DNA of 64,000 bases. Origin: Macrocystis pyrifera. Its lineage: Eukaryota > Sar > Phaeophyceae > Laminariales > Laminariaceae. Positions 46,990 through 59,300 of the stretch are shown here, piece after piece. The notes beneath the pieces are model-generated. The model had not been told where the DNA came from and did no database searches. It saw nothing but the letters and a program-made list of their open reading frames with translations. The position numbers and the translations under genes were made by a program. How positions within the stretch are numbered: position 1 is the stretch's first letter; each line of letters starts with the position of its first letter. The stretch covers positions 372,001 to 436,000 of the forward strand of contig JASSKH010000023.1 in NCBI GenBank assembly GCA_031763025.1, in the 5' to 3' direction.

Positions 46990-48010
46990 GTGTAACAACA
47001 CACAACGAAAAGAGGGCTTTTTTTCAGGTTTGGGAGGATTCCGTAGGACGCCGGCGGCAAGGTCTTGCCCCCCAGAGCACGCATCCACCTCAGTTCTCAT
47101 TTCGCCAACAACTATTTCGCGGTACAGAGATCTCTCTTGTCAATCTGTCGTTTACTTGTTGCAATAAACAACCGACATGTTCTGCTTTGGCCAAGAGAGC
47201 GTCGTCAGCTTTCTGACTGATTGTTGGAGATCTCTCCCCGTTCATGTTTTGTTTTTCATTCGCCAACAGCAGTGTTCTTGTATTCAGCCCTGCAACCCCA
47301 ATTACATCTCAATGATATCGAGCCTATTGCTGTGGTACTGGTGCGGGTGCTCGTGCCGTCTTCGTGTGCTGCTGCTGGATATATGTCCCCGCGGAGTACT
47401 ATAATTTTGTTATCGCTCTCGATGAAATGCATTCGAGCGCTGTTCTCAGTTTGCTTGTCTCTTTTTTGTGAAGTCGCAGGTGGAGTTGTTGAGAGTGACG
47501 GGAAAGGCCAGTCGGCACCAGCACAAACGGAACCCCAGAGTGCTGTGTTTGGCTCAGGCAGAGCGTCTACTTGTTGACTATCGGTACCACTTGTTACAGT
47601 ACTCGGCGGGGACATATATGCAGCGGCAGCACTCGAAGACGGAACGAGCACCCGCACCAGTACCACAGCAATGGGATCGATATAATTGAGGTGTATTTGG
47701 GGTTGCAGGGCTATAAATGCAAGACTGTTGGCCAATGAAAAACGAAACATGAACGGGGAGGGATCTCCAACAATCATTCAGAAAGCTGACGACGCTCTCT
47801 TGGCCAAATCAAAACATGTCGGTTGTTTATTACCACAAGTAAACGACAGATTGACAAGAGATCTCTGTACCGCGAAATTTGTTGTTGTTAGCGAAATGAG
47901 AACTTAGGTGGATGCATGCTCTAGGGGGCAAGAGCTTGCCGCCGGCGTCCAACGATATCCTCCCAAACCTTAAAAAAAAAACATTTTTTTTGTTGTGTGT
48001 TGTTGTACAC
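46990..48010. repeat. large inverted repeat, ~415-bp arms, ~190-bp spacer
   Basis: The left arm (46990-47404) and right arm (47594-48010) are reverse complements over most of their length. GGCCAAGAGAGCGTCGTCAG at about 47190 faces CTGACGACGCTCTCTTGGCC at about 47786, and TGTCCCCGCGGAGTACT faces AGTACTCGGCGGGGACA. The spacer contains the sequence later found as the arm of the 49-kb palindrome. Confidence 0.88.
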
Positions 48011-48923
48011 ATACATCTACACTAGTTGATCTTGCCGGCCACAGCGCGGATTGCCCGTGGGCTGAGTCTCTGTCGAGATCGAGCGTCCATCGTGTACCGG
48101 TATCGTCGCACCAGCTGAAATAATACTTTTTTGGTGTACTTCGCGTTTCTATTCGCACACTATAGCAGGTATTTTACAGTACAATAGGAGTGGGTTACTT
48201 TTTGTTACTTTTTGTGCCACAAAAAAATTATCTACGAGTACTACTGTATGCATTTCATCGAGGGCAATAACAAAGCCCATTTTTTGCCATTCGAGACGGA
48301 TACAGCAGTAGTAGTAGTCGTACGAGCCGACGAGACGAGGAAACCGCATGGCTCGAGCTGTTTGCTGCTGCTTTGACAGTTGCTGTTGTTGCCTGTTTGT
48401 AATGACTTTTTACTCCGATTTGCTGTAGAGCAGGAAGCGACCCTGTCGAAAAACGCTACATCATATATTGCACTCCATGGGGTCAAGACCTTGCAGCCAG
48501 AAGCGCCCTTGCACGGCCGTTTGCGAGCGGCAGGCAACGACCTCATTAACACCGTTAACGAAACGCGCTGAACGAGCAATGCTTCTGCAAGGTGATCCCA
48601 CTTTTGTTATGATTGATGCGCTGTAGCCAATTTGCGAAAGATTTCGCTGCTCGTGCCGACTCTGGAACAAGCGATTGTCCACAAGTGGTTGCCCCCCCGG
48701 TGAGGCTGGGTCGCGTAGCTCAAGGCGCAGGGTTCCGTTGAATCCGAAAGTTGGTCCAGGCTGCTTGTATGTGTGTCCGCTATCGATTTGAGCGGTGTAC
48801 AACTCAACGTCGGGAGCGGTTTGGGACCAGATTTTGCGAGGATTGGAGTTTCCTTGTGGCTGCGGTCAGACAGACAGACAAGATTGCAATTACCAAAACA
48901 GAGACTCAGTTCTACAAACTGAG

Positions 48924-49329
48924 AACAAGTGGTACCGATAGTCAACAAGTAGACGCTCTGCCTGAGCCAGACACAGCACTCTGGGGTTCTGTCTGTGCTC
49001 GTCCCGACTGGCCTCTCCCGTCACTCTCAACGACTCCACCTGCGACTTGATAAAAAAAGAGACAAGCAAACTGAGAACAGCGCTCGAGTGCATTTCATCG
49101 AGGGCAATAACAACGGCGTTGTTATTGCCCTCGATGAACCGTTGTTATTGCCCTCGATGAAATGCATTCGAGCGCTGTTCTCAGTTTGCTTGTCTCTTTT
49201 TTTATCAAGTCGCAGGTGGAGTCGTTGAGAGTGACGGGAGAGGCCAGTCGGGACCAGCACGGACGGAACCCCAGAGTGCTGTGTTTGGCTCAGGCAGAGC
49301 GTCTACTTGTTGACTAACGGTACCACTTG
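48924..49329. repeat. tight palindrome, ~192-bp arms, 22-bp spacer
   Basis: 48924-49116 is the near-perfect reverse complement of 49139-49329. ACTCCACCTGCGACTTGAT faces ATCAAGTCGCAGGTGGAGT. The spacer (49117-49138) is itself an extra half copy of the arm tip (CGTTGTTATTGCCCTCGATG). The right arm continues as a direct repeat of 47470-47640. Confidence 0.92.
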
Positions 49330-49802
49330 TTATAGTACTCGGCGGGGACATATATCCAGCAGCAGCACACGAAGACGGAACGAGCACCCGCATCAGTACC
49401 ACAGCAATGAAATGGGATCGATATCATTTGAGGGGGTGGCAGGGCTTTATGAACACAAGACTGTTGGCCAGTGAAAAACGAAACCTGAACGGGGAGAGAT
49501 CTCCAACAATCAGTCAGAAAGCTGACGACGCTCTCTTGGGTTATTATTTTTGCGAGTACATACCGAAACATACGATGAGGATCGCAAAATACAAATAAAG
49601 GCGAAAAGTGGGAAGTAATCAATCAACTAACTAACAACTGCTGTTGTTGTAAAGAGACCTACGATAGTATGCAATTTTGGGTAATTCTCCTGGCGAGTAC
49701 GAAACATTCGGCGAGGATCGCAAAACACATATACGTAAAAAGACGAAAAGTAGAAAGTAATCAACTAACTAACTGCTGTTGTTGTAAAAGACCGACGATA
49801 GT

Positions 49803-50020
<218 letters not shown>

Positions 50021-50039
50021 AACTGAGAATAATAATTTA

Positions 50040-50580
50040 CTACCTGATTGGAACACCTTACACCAGTCAAAAAGAAAAAATGAAAAAAATAAATAAATCA
50101 TGCAGCAGAGCTTCTCTCTCACTCGTGCGCCGCCCGCCCCTCTCGCGACCATCTCGCACCGATTCAGTTCGGGTAAAGCTTTCCTCCCTCTCTTCCACAG
50201 TGAGCCCCGTCGCCCGCCTCGAGTGAAGCCCGGTGCTCACCGTGGACCTCGATGCAAGCTCGACAATGTTGGTGCTCATTCTGGGTACCTCCCTCTTGTG
50301 ACTTTCAGCCCGGTCGCAAAAATAGGCACCGCTTGAATATTATCTTCCAATGCCGAACTACCCTTAAATACTCGTACGTACTCGATGAAAAATCCCAAAT
50401 GGAGGCCAGACAGAGCCTTTCGATGCATCCCTCGTGTCTCGAGGCACACGCGACGCCTAGGCACGAAAGCGGCGAGCGGGCTCCTTGCAACTCCCCCTCT
50501 ACCTGCCAGCACCCGCGACGGTGCCTGGTTCGCCCGCGCAATCGTGCTCGGAGTACACGCACGCACACGAAACGAAAGAA
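50040..50580 (+). repeat. dispersed ~540-bp repeat, copy B
   Basis: Collinear with 12575-13125. Shared blocks include CCTCCCTCTCTTCCACAGTG (C/T changes), GGTCGCAAAAATA, GACAGAGCC and CCCCCTCTACCTGC. Confidence 0.8.
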
Positions 50581-50739
50581 GAAAAAAGGAAAGGACTAAA
50601 AGTGCAAAGAGAAAAGGAGAAAACAAAGACTCGCTGGAAGGGTCCGGCAGGAAATAAAAAGAGGCGATTTCCAAGTGGGAGCTCTGAGAGGCCAGGGATG
50701 TACCAACCGAGCACGCTCACAGATTCTAAGTGAGTAGTT

Positions 50740-50805
50740 CTATATACCCTGAGGAGCTTCTATGAACTGACTCAGGCTTGGCCTACCAGATCAGTGAGTG
50801 CATCG
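50740..50805 (+). promoter_or_regulatory. copia-like leader copy upstream of recombinase 2
   Basis: CTATATACCCTGAGGAGCTT through ATCAGTGAGTG matches the copia leader at 39226-39291. The sequence further upstream does not match the copia LTR, so this is not simply a second copia copy. Confidence 0.6.
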
Positions 50806-51941
50806 GACACCCGGGATTGCGTGCGGTCTGCGTTTTGTTCCGCATGCCAAGAAGAAAACCTTGCGCCGTTTAACTTCTGTTACAAATGCGGCGTTCAGTC
50901 GATTCGGATTTGGCCGCCCCCACGATACCCACAGCGGTCGCCGACCACCGTGGATGTCCAGACGCGGCAGGCACGGTGACACAACGTATTGTCGACAATG
51001 GAAGGGCGCCCCTGGCAAGTGCGGAAAAGTATGGTAGTCGACGAGTTACACGCGTTCGTCCTCGCCATTTCGGCTGGATCCCGTGGTTGGACAACAGCCA
51101 CGCCGGACGATACCTTGACTTCACCTGTTTCCTTGACACTCAAGGAAAAGGAAGAATGGGACCCCGTCCACCGGGCAGGCAACCCTTGAGCGAGTCCAGT
51201 AGTAGACTCCTACCTCAATTTTTTGTCCAGGGAACTAAAGCAGGTGGGCGTCCCGACCAATCAGGCGGCACCATTCGATGCGTAGGGGTCACGACCTGTC
51301 ATTTATTCTGAGGTGGAATTTTTAAAGCTCCCAGAGTCTAAGGGCTTGATCTTTAAATTCAGTTTGATGGGACTCTTCGGGCCTCTAGCGAGGTGGTCGT
51401 AGTGTTCGCACCCACGGACTGTCGTTAGATTTGCACGTGCCGGGCGTTTGCGGCGTACGACACCGTCGCGCAGCGGATTAGGTGGGATTCAACCGCCGGG
51501 CATCTGTCCCCCTTGACCACGACGGAGGGTGGCCGGAGTTTTCGGCCCCTCTTCGCAGCCCGAATGATCGTCTCCTTGTAAGGATCTTTGCGGGAGGCAG
51601 GCCTGCCAAACCATTTTACGATGCAATCGTTTCGAGTGGGAGGCTTCCCCACCAGATCGCACTCGTTCCGAGTGGGAAGGTTCCTCACCAGAACCCTGGG
51701 GACGGTGGTTGACAAGATCGTAAGTATTGGTGGTTGGAAGACGCAGTCATTGGCAAAGTACTACATCGGGCCACTTCTAGTGGTCGGGTACAGGGTGGTC
51801 AGAGAAAACGCGGCCAGAGCTGCGCGGACGCTAGACACCTTCCTCTGTCGTCCGAGTTTGGAGACGATTTCGCAGCGTGTTCGAGTAAAGTTTGAGGAAA
51901 GGGTAAGGAAGTTTGGGTGCGACAACGACGTATCCGACTAA
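50794..51941 (+). pseudogene. second tyrosine recombinase (DIRS-like), with N-terminal zinc ribbon, decayed
   Basis: This recombinase is of a different lineage from the one at 14.5-15.7 kb. The N-terminus has a four-cysteine zinc ribbon, C-x2-C-x10-C-x2-C (CSACQEENLAPFNFCYKCG). After a shift it reads PWQVRKSMVVDELHAFVLA and SRGWTTATPDDT, a core-binding type segment, with CFLDTQGKG in a neighbouring frame. The frame continues past a TGA at 51187 with DSYLNFLSRELKQVGVPTNQ and FLKLPESKGLIFKF. The catalytic C-terminus shows AGLPNHFTMQSFRVGG, where the usual histidine is Q. A tandem repeat of about 36 bp then restates HSFRVG. After that come VSIGGWKTQSLAKYYIG, with the expected tyrosine, and a stop at 51939. 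Stops at 51187, 51291 and 51409 and several shifts make it inactive. It may be the integrase half of the RT/RNase H family at 36.3 kb. Confidence 0.82.
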
Positions 51942-51949
51942 TGGTCCAA

Positions 51950-54900
51950 AAGAGCACAAAATTTTATCCAACGACGCAACGACGCAACGAAGTATGGGCG
52001 AGACCACGGGCCGGCGCAGGAGGCCTCATCTAAAAATCTAATACTTACATCAAATGATCCAGAACATCAAGACATAACACTATAGAAAAAAGTATTTTCA
52101 TATCGGATCGTACGAGAGTGGGGTGCTTTGTTGTTAGTTTCTCTGTTAGCGTGTGTGATGCTACAATTTTCTCGGCCACGTGTTCATCGCGCTCAATGCA
52201 CACGGCACCAATGCCAGTTTCGGCGGGCTCTGCGCATGCACACACACTAACGAAGCCTTCTGGTGTTGATGCAATTGTAAGTCGTTCTTATTCGGTCGAG
52301 CTAGGTACAACAACGTGTGGAGGCACACGGCTGGACCATGGTTTTAAAAAAACTGAATCATTAAAATCAAAACGCTTTTTGTTTTTTACTTCTACCGAAC
52401 AAAACCCAACTCTACGAGTACTCGTAGGCAGACTGTGCCTGTCCACAGCAACGCTCTAACATATTTATATTGCAGGTGTTATTGTCAAGCCCTCCTTCGT
52501 ACTGATAAGGGGACAGAGAAGCTCTGCTGCAAAGGTCGTAGTAGTAGTGGTGGCACTAGCTGAATAGATACGACCACGTACGTACGTAGATGTTCGTTCG
52601 TGTTGATTTAGGACAGCAATCCGTATTCGCCCAGCATGATGAGTCGCAGGTGTGACTACTGCAGGTGATGAGGTCGCATGTCACCACCACCAATTACTAG
52701 TAGTCATATAAAGATCCCTCGGTATTTTCCACGCAGTACACTTGTGTGAGTCGGAGTCGAGTCAAAGACTTCCACCGTTAAAAATCTTGAGGGTGACCAC
52801 TTCAACATCGAAGATCACCACCTACTCATGTCCAGCAATGACCAAGTGGATTATGAATCTTGGATGCCTTGGGTCGTACTCAATGCATTAGTGGGTAAGA
52901 GATCTGGCTCGTAATGTGATTTCTGCAGTCTCTTTGTTCTAGGGACTTTGTTATTGGCCTAGCGCTCATTCTCCTGTGGCGGGTTTCTGCTCAAGAGTAG
53001 TGGTCCTGTGCTTCACATTGGAGATGTTCTGGGTTCAAGCAAGTCCGGCCGTAGTGATCGGTGGTAAATTGATACAAACGGAGGTTGTCGATGTTCAAAG
53101 GACAGGGGAAACAAACGCTTAATGGTTCATTTCTACGATCCGGTTGGTTGCAAGCCATATTCGCGTTGTGTGGCATAGTGTCGAAATATGCTGACAGTTC
53201 GATTCGACAGATTTTTCCATGCTGCATGCTCGACGTGGGTTGAGACATGCTCTATAGAGTATTGGGGAAATTCTTCTAGCTGTTGGTTTTTGGGCGCCTT
53301 GCATGCTAACGTTCACAAGCCACCCAAAATTCGATTTTAAGATGCGTAACATAGAAACCTCGCACAGATCATGGCATACTGTATAGATCATATACAGTAA
53401 AGTTCTTCGCATGCCGCTGGTAGAGGTTGTGCAGGAACTGCATACTCGTAGTTCAGATTCAACGCAGGAAACGTGTGCTAGGTCATGCGGACTACACGGG
53501 CTCTCGCCCGGCAACTTGAGCTGTAGATAATGCAGCTCAGGGATATATCAGCCCTGAATGATCTAGATCACCTATTGGCAATCAACGATCTGTCCGGGGT
53601 TCGGAACATTGCATACAGTAGTAATTATGCGGAATACTCCCGATGGTTGGGTATACCCCGTACCGTACCAGACACACTATTTTAAAACACAGATAAGATT
53701 GCGAAGAAGGAATTGGGCGGAATTCCCGAGTTGATCAGTTGAGGAGCCCCGTCGGCCACAAAAGATTGTACATTACCCACTCTATGTCACCATGTCTCCA
53801 TCCATCACTGCGTTCCAGCACAGCAAGCGCCACCTACCTACAGTACAGACTGAAGTCCACCCACAATACGACCAACAGACTGGGGACTAGCGCGCAAATG
53901 CGTGCTAGCCATTGGGGCGTGCTAAACGTATACAATGCCCAGTATTAGCACTAGCCTATAGCCTGCCGCATCATCGAGCAGCAATAACGCCGCACTACTC
54001 TACAAAAAACATCGCCCTCCAACATTAATAGGGTGCCTCCGAACACCCAGATTCCTGCAAGCGACCCAACCCCCGCTACCTGCCGGTGGCGTGCTGGATT
54101 GTCCAAGGACCGAACCCTTCGGAAAGGTTGCGGAGGCAGGCGTATGTAATCACAGGCCCTGACACGGGTGGTGCTGTGGTTGTAGCGGGGATAAGCTCAG
54201 CAGCTCCACCCCGCATGTTTGCCACCGTCGGACTTACAGGTTCTACCGCTAGACTACTCCCGTCGATGTCGTAGGGGTACCGTGACCTCCTGTCCTTGCA
54301 CGTGCGCTTATCAGTCCCGGTCGGTGAATGTTTTTCTTCTTAAGCAGAAACAATGTGTTGCGTATCTTACTGTTACTGAAAATTACCCGTATTCGTTCAA
54401 CGCGCAGTACACTGCGAATTGACTTGTCTCCTTTAACGCACCGTATCAAACAAAGCACACGGAGATCCCACAATCACGACCAACAATATCGCGCTCAACA
54501 ATGGCATATGCAAGCAAAATCGAGACACAGCAAGTACCAAACAAACCAAACCAAACGGCATAAAAAAACACGACCCAGCAAGTTATCGTAGATACTATTA
54601 TATTAATATCAAGATGCATTAAAAGCTACTTACTGTAGAAATCCGCCCAAAATGGCGCGTTTGCTGTATTCACCAGTAGCTATACACGAAGGTGCTTATG
54701 GAAAGAGCAACGACGCACGGAATAGTACAATTGGAGATTGAAACTTGGCACGGCGGCACAAATTCAACAGAGAAAAGCACGTATTGTACGGCGGAAGAAA
54801 AACAAAGTAGGGCCTACAGGGCCATGTAACTGTCGGCGAAACGTACGTAGTGAAAGCGACTCGCTACGTAAAACCTACAGGAAAAATAACAGAGCAGATG

Positions 54901-56300
54901 CGATAATGCCTCTAAAACCCTATTCTGTTGTTGTTATCGTCCACTCGATCGACCACTACAAAAAGATCACGATGTACGCCTGCTTGACCTCTGCTCCACG
55001 CACTACAGTAGACGCAAAATCCAAACAGAGCATATATGGGAATGATTCACTGCGCTCGAGGAGAGCTTCAGTCTTGGTGTAGTAGGTGTGGCTGAGAGGG
55101 CGGAAACTTCAGGTAAAAAAAAAAAAAAAAATACACGGCGTACCTGGTACCAGGTATATGGTACCGGTACATACTATGGCAGCTCGTAAAAAACACTTGG
55201 CTGCTGCCTGTGTGTGGACGGTATAGCAAGCGTTGCTCATGCACGTATGAAAGAGAGTCGCTGCTCCCTCCACGCAAACGGCACCAGGCAATAGGAGCAG
55301 TACTGACTTAACTTGAGATAGACAGCAACTTAAACCAAGCAGACAGCAGCAGCAGGCACGAGGCCGGGACGGCGCAAACACCAACACATGTAGCAGACGA
55401 ATTCAACAAAGAAAAACGTGGACTAGCCAAGACCACGTACTGGGTGCAAAATAACGGGTGAACCCAATATACCAACGAGCGATTGGCATTCCAGAAAATG
55501 CCCGGGAAAGTGCCAATATCTGGCGCCGGCCGTTCGTGCCAAGACCATGTCAAGACCACGTCCCACCTTGGGCTCATGGAATGGCTCTAATGCAGTGCAG
55601 GAATCCGCAGATCTCCTGTCAATCCAGTCTCCGAACATGCCTTCTCCAGCAATGTTGGGGGCTAATTCAGAACCGTCTCGTGTCGCAAGTCGATATCATC
55701 GAACGGTCCGTCAGGTGGATGATACGGGCTCTGTGCAGGGGTCTCGAGTGGCCTATCGGAGTACGATCAGGATGTCGCCGTTTTGGTCAACACCAGTCTC
55801 GCGGTCCGGGGCCCGACCCGTATGTCAGAATTTCATCCGGAGGGTCATCCTGCTCATCGACGACATTTCAACCGGCCAACAAGCAGCATCCAACGTTAAA
55901 GACTGTTTCAGAGCACTGAATCCGGAAACTGGGATATGAAATCTCGATTTTGAAATCACCTAAACGCGGCTACCCCCCCTCCACGAAAGCCCGTTGCTGG
56001 AATTCGGGTGCATGCGCATCTGATTGGCGATTCAAGTTCCATGTAAGCTTTTATATTCTCGCCTCCTACAGGGGGTCGGCTAGATTCCACATGCCTGATT
56101 CCGAAAAGCTATTCTGACAAACGGTGCGGGTAGTCGGCTCAACGCAATCCGGAAATATTCCGCCTGTATGGAAATTTGGTTCACCGGATATTATAGGTTG
56201 CTAAATCTACTTTGGGCTACCAGGTAGTCTACTGTGGACTACCAGGTAGTCTAGTTTATAGCTCTGCCCCGCACGAAGCGCCTCACGTCCTATACAGGCC
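51950..56300. other. gene-free or unresolved spacer
   Basis: No protein family is recognised on either strand. Stretches with protein-like composition but no motif or splice chain are 52070-52280 (minus), 53530-53685 (plus, 51 codons) and 55547-55939 (plus). They could be single exons of an unrecognised long-intron gene. A poly-A run lies near 55117, with TACCTGGTACCAGGTA just after it. Confidence 0.4.
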
Positions 56301-56312
56301 CACACCTTCAAT

Positions 56313-59300
56313 TTACTGTGGAATATCAGAGGTGGATAGGATTCTGAGGGGTGCGAAAAAGATCGCTCTGGGGCAGGGATGTGTTTGAACGAAATCAACC
56401 GCGGGGTACGCCTGGTAGTCGTGAGATGAGGTAGTTAACAATGGTGTATAGTCGCAAGCCTCAAAATGTGGCGTCATCAGCGAGGCTCTGGCCTGCGCAG
56501 CACACATATTTCGAGGCTTGAGCTTGAAAAAAATATCTACTGCTGACGCTGCCCACTGGAGCAGAGAGTACAAGTTGCCCTCACCTGACCCGGTTCAAGC
56601 GCCATGTCAAAGCGCGCGCACATCGCCGCGATGATCATGCCTGCTTGAGCCTTCGCGACGGCCTGAATCGACGACACGAGACGTATGACACATGTGGCAT
56701 GAACATCGGATACCGTGCGTGGTTTATAGTAAATGTGTTGTTTACGCAAAGCAACACATTCTTTTCTTGGGCATTTCCAGAGCTGCTAACCTCACGTGCT
56801 GGCAGCTGTTGGATTTCGAAGTACACCCAAACTCAAGTATTGACTGTGTAGCACTATATATGTGTGTCTAGGAGGACAACTGCCGCTTTCCCGTGAGTCA
56901 GTCAGTTAATCAGTCAGGAATCGCTCCAGGCGCCCAAACAACACACTCTTCGCCAACTAAAACCACGCATGTCTATCTCTACTATGCTTCGGGTCGCTGG
57001 CATACACCGTGAGGCGTTGAAGGAGTCCATGAGCATTTCCGAGATGTGGTCGTACCTTTCCCGGGCATACCCTTGGACCGGCCCCGAACGCAAGGAAACC
57101 GTTTTCATCATGATTGACGCTCCTGTTGACCTCGACGTTTCCCCCTTTGCCCAGTAGAGCCTCCTCGCGTTCCGCCTCGATCCATCTGGTTGAACGAAGA
57201 TAGTAAGGACATCGTGGTTGGGCGGAGGACGAGAAGTGATTTAAGGGCGAGCGGGGTTAAGGGTGGGTGGGGTACGGTGTTCACCCCGCGGCAAGACACC
57301 AGGGTACTGGACGCAGGAAGCTAACGGTGGCTGTATTGGCCTGTTGCATGGCCAGCTGAAACTCGCTGTCTACGGCATGATACCACTCCCGTATTTTTGT
57401 GTCTGCAAGGTCTATGCAGCACTATGACTGTAACTGGGTTCGGGTAACGCCTCTCTATGACCGCATGGTCACCGAGGCACCCTAGTATGACTCAACATGC
57501 GTACGCTGCAGATGCGATGAACTTTAACAGGCTGTGCTTAAGACGACCTATCAAAACACCGGTCGATCTCGAAAACTGTTGCTCCTCAAGGCGTCAAGGT
57601 TCAACAAGAAGGTCCACACCGAGGGAGCAGGGTTAGAGTTGGGGTGCTCACCTCTCCGGTACAAAGTCTTTGGCCCTGGTGAAGCAATCTTCCGAAGCTC
57701 CGGCGTATCTCGTAAGCACGATGACACCAGTGTTTTTCTCCAACACCGTTCCGTCTTCCATCGTGGTAGCTTCCTGTAGCTCGTCGAACGCATGTAGGTT
57801 TGAACAGTACGTTCCATATATGGAGACACAAAGGGGGTTGAATGCGTTATACTGGCACCAAGTGAAAGCACAAGCAGACAGGCCCACGAAACTACCAAGT
57901 CATGCGAAAAATATGGGGAGGGCAATTAATCGTCTACTTCCCGAAAAATGACACGTCCGCAAGATTATTTCTAATACGGTATCACATTTACAACGTGGAG
58001 GAAGCTGGTCATGGTTGCATTTCCTTTGGTTGCCTGTACATCCTTAAGTAAGCCTCATTGGAACAGTTGTCTTAAATTGAGGCATGAACGTACCCCGTTG
58101 TGGAAAAACAACGCCGTAGAGGAGCTTCTCATCCTCAACGTCTCCATGAATACCGCTGAGCAGAATTCCAGCAGAGCCACTTGCTCACTCGTCGAAACCA
58201 CGCCGTTTCTGCTTGCGATACCGTCAAAAGGCGAAGTGATGCCAAGCACAAAAAGGCGCAACATTGAGGGGTAACATGGCAACCTGGTATTGCATCAGGA
58301 AGCCGGTACGCCGGTGTTGCTTCGCTGTCATTTTGTTTGACTAAAAATGCGTATCTTTTCAGCATAGTTTGTGGCATACACGAAGTGAACGAATGCCTCG
58401 CCCTCCGAGAAATGGGTACAGGAAGCAAGGGTCGTCGTGAACACGATATTATCCACACGGTCTCTACCAGAGGAAATATGTGGGGGCATGGGCGGGCCCC
58501 ACGTACAAATACTGTCGTACTATCTGCCATCGGCAGCGATAGTATTTCCCTATCACGCATGGCCGAAAATATTCGACCCATTGTTCGAACTCGCATCTGA
58601 AGAACTACATAATAATATACACAACAGAGATGAAATATTCGCGACATGGTATGCGCCGCTGCGAAGCGAAGGCGAAGCGAAGCACCCGTTCAAGTACCAA
58701 GCAGCCCTGCAAAGTCATCTACAGCAGTAGGTCAACGGGCGACGTGTCGTTCTCCAACCTTGCTGGAGCTGCTTGGAGAGCCTCTTCACGGCAACGAGCT
58801 AGCATCTTGGGGTGCTTGGTGAGGTAGCACATGACCCAGCACAAGACGAAAGCCGTCGTCCCCGTTCCACCGATGAAAAGGCTGCGATAAATGGTCCAGC
58901 AAGAAATTAACACCGTTTGCGTTTAGTGATGTGGCCGGTGTGCGACAGCAAAGTGGATCAGCTTGTCCTGGTCATTTCGTGTATAATGCACATCCAGTGT
59001 GGCCACCCAATACGATCAGCGGGTGCTTTCCGTCCGAGAGCACCACCGTGGGCAGATGCATGCTTAGGCCGGGGTAGCTTACAACAGTTCCTGATGCTAC
59101 TCACTCTAGGAGATCCTTACTTCATTTCACACACAACACACACCACACACCACGCATACCACGCAAAAAAAACACTTACCATCACGGACTTTGTCAGAAA
59201 CCATTGGGCCCAGTCCGATACACAATTCCATGGGATACTGCACATATCATCTTTCGGGGACAATTGTAAATAAACATCGGCTCCGGACAAGTCCGGACAA

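Noticed and set aside
53530..53685. 51-codon plus-strand frame with natural composition (ALNDLDHLLAINDLSGV)
   Set aside because: Could be a lone exon, but no motif, splice pair or neighbouring exon supports it.
55424..55939. Overlapping plus-strand frames of 130-153 codons
   Set aside because: No recognisable motif and open frames on both strands over the same bases; chance openness is likely.
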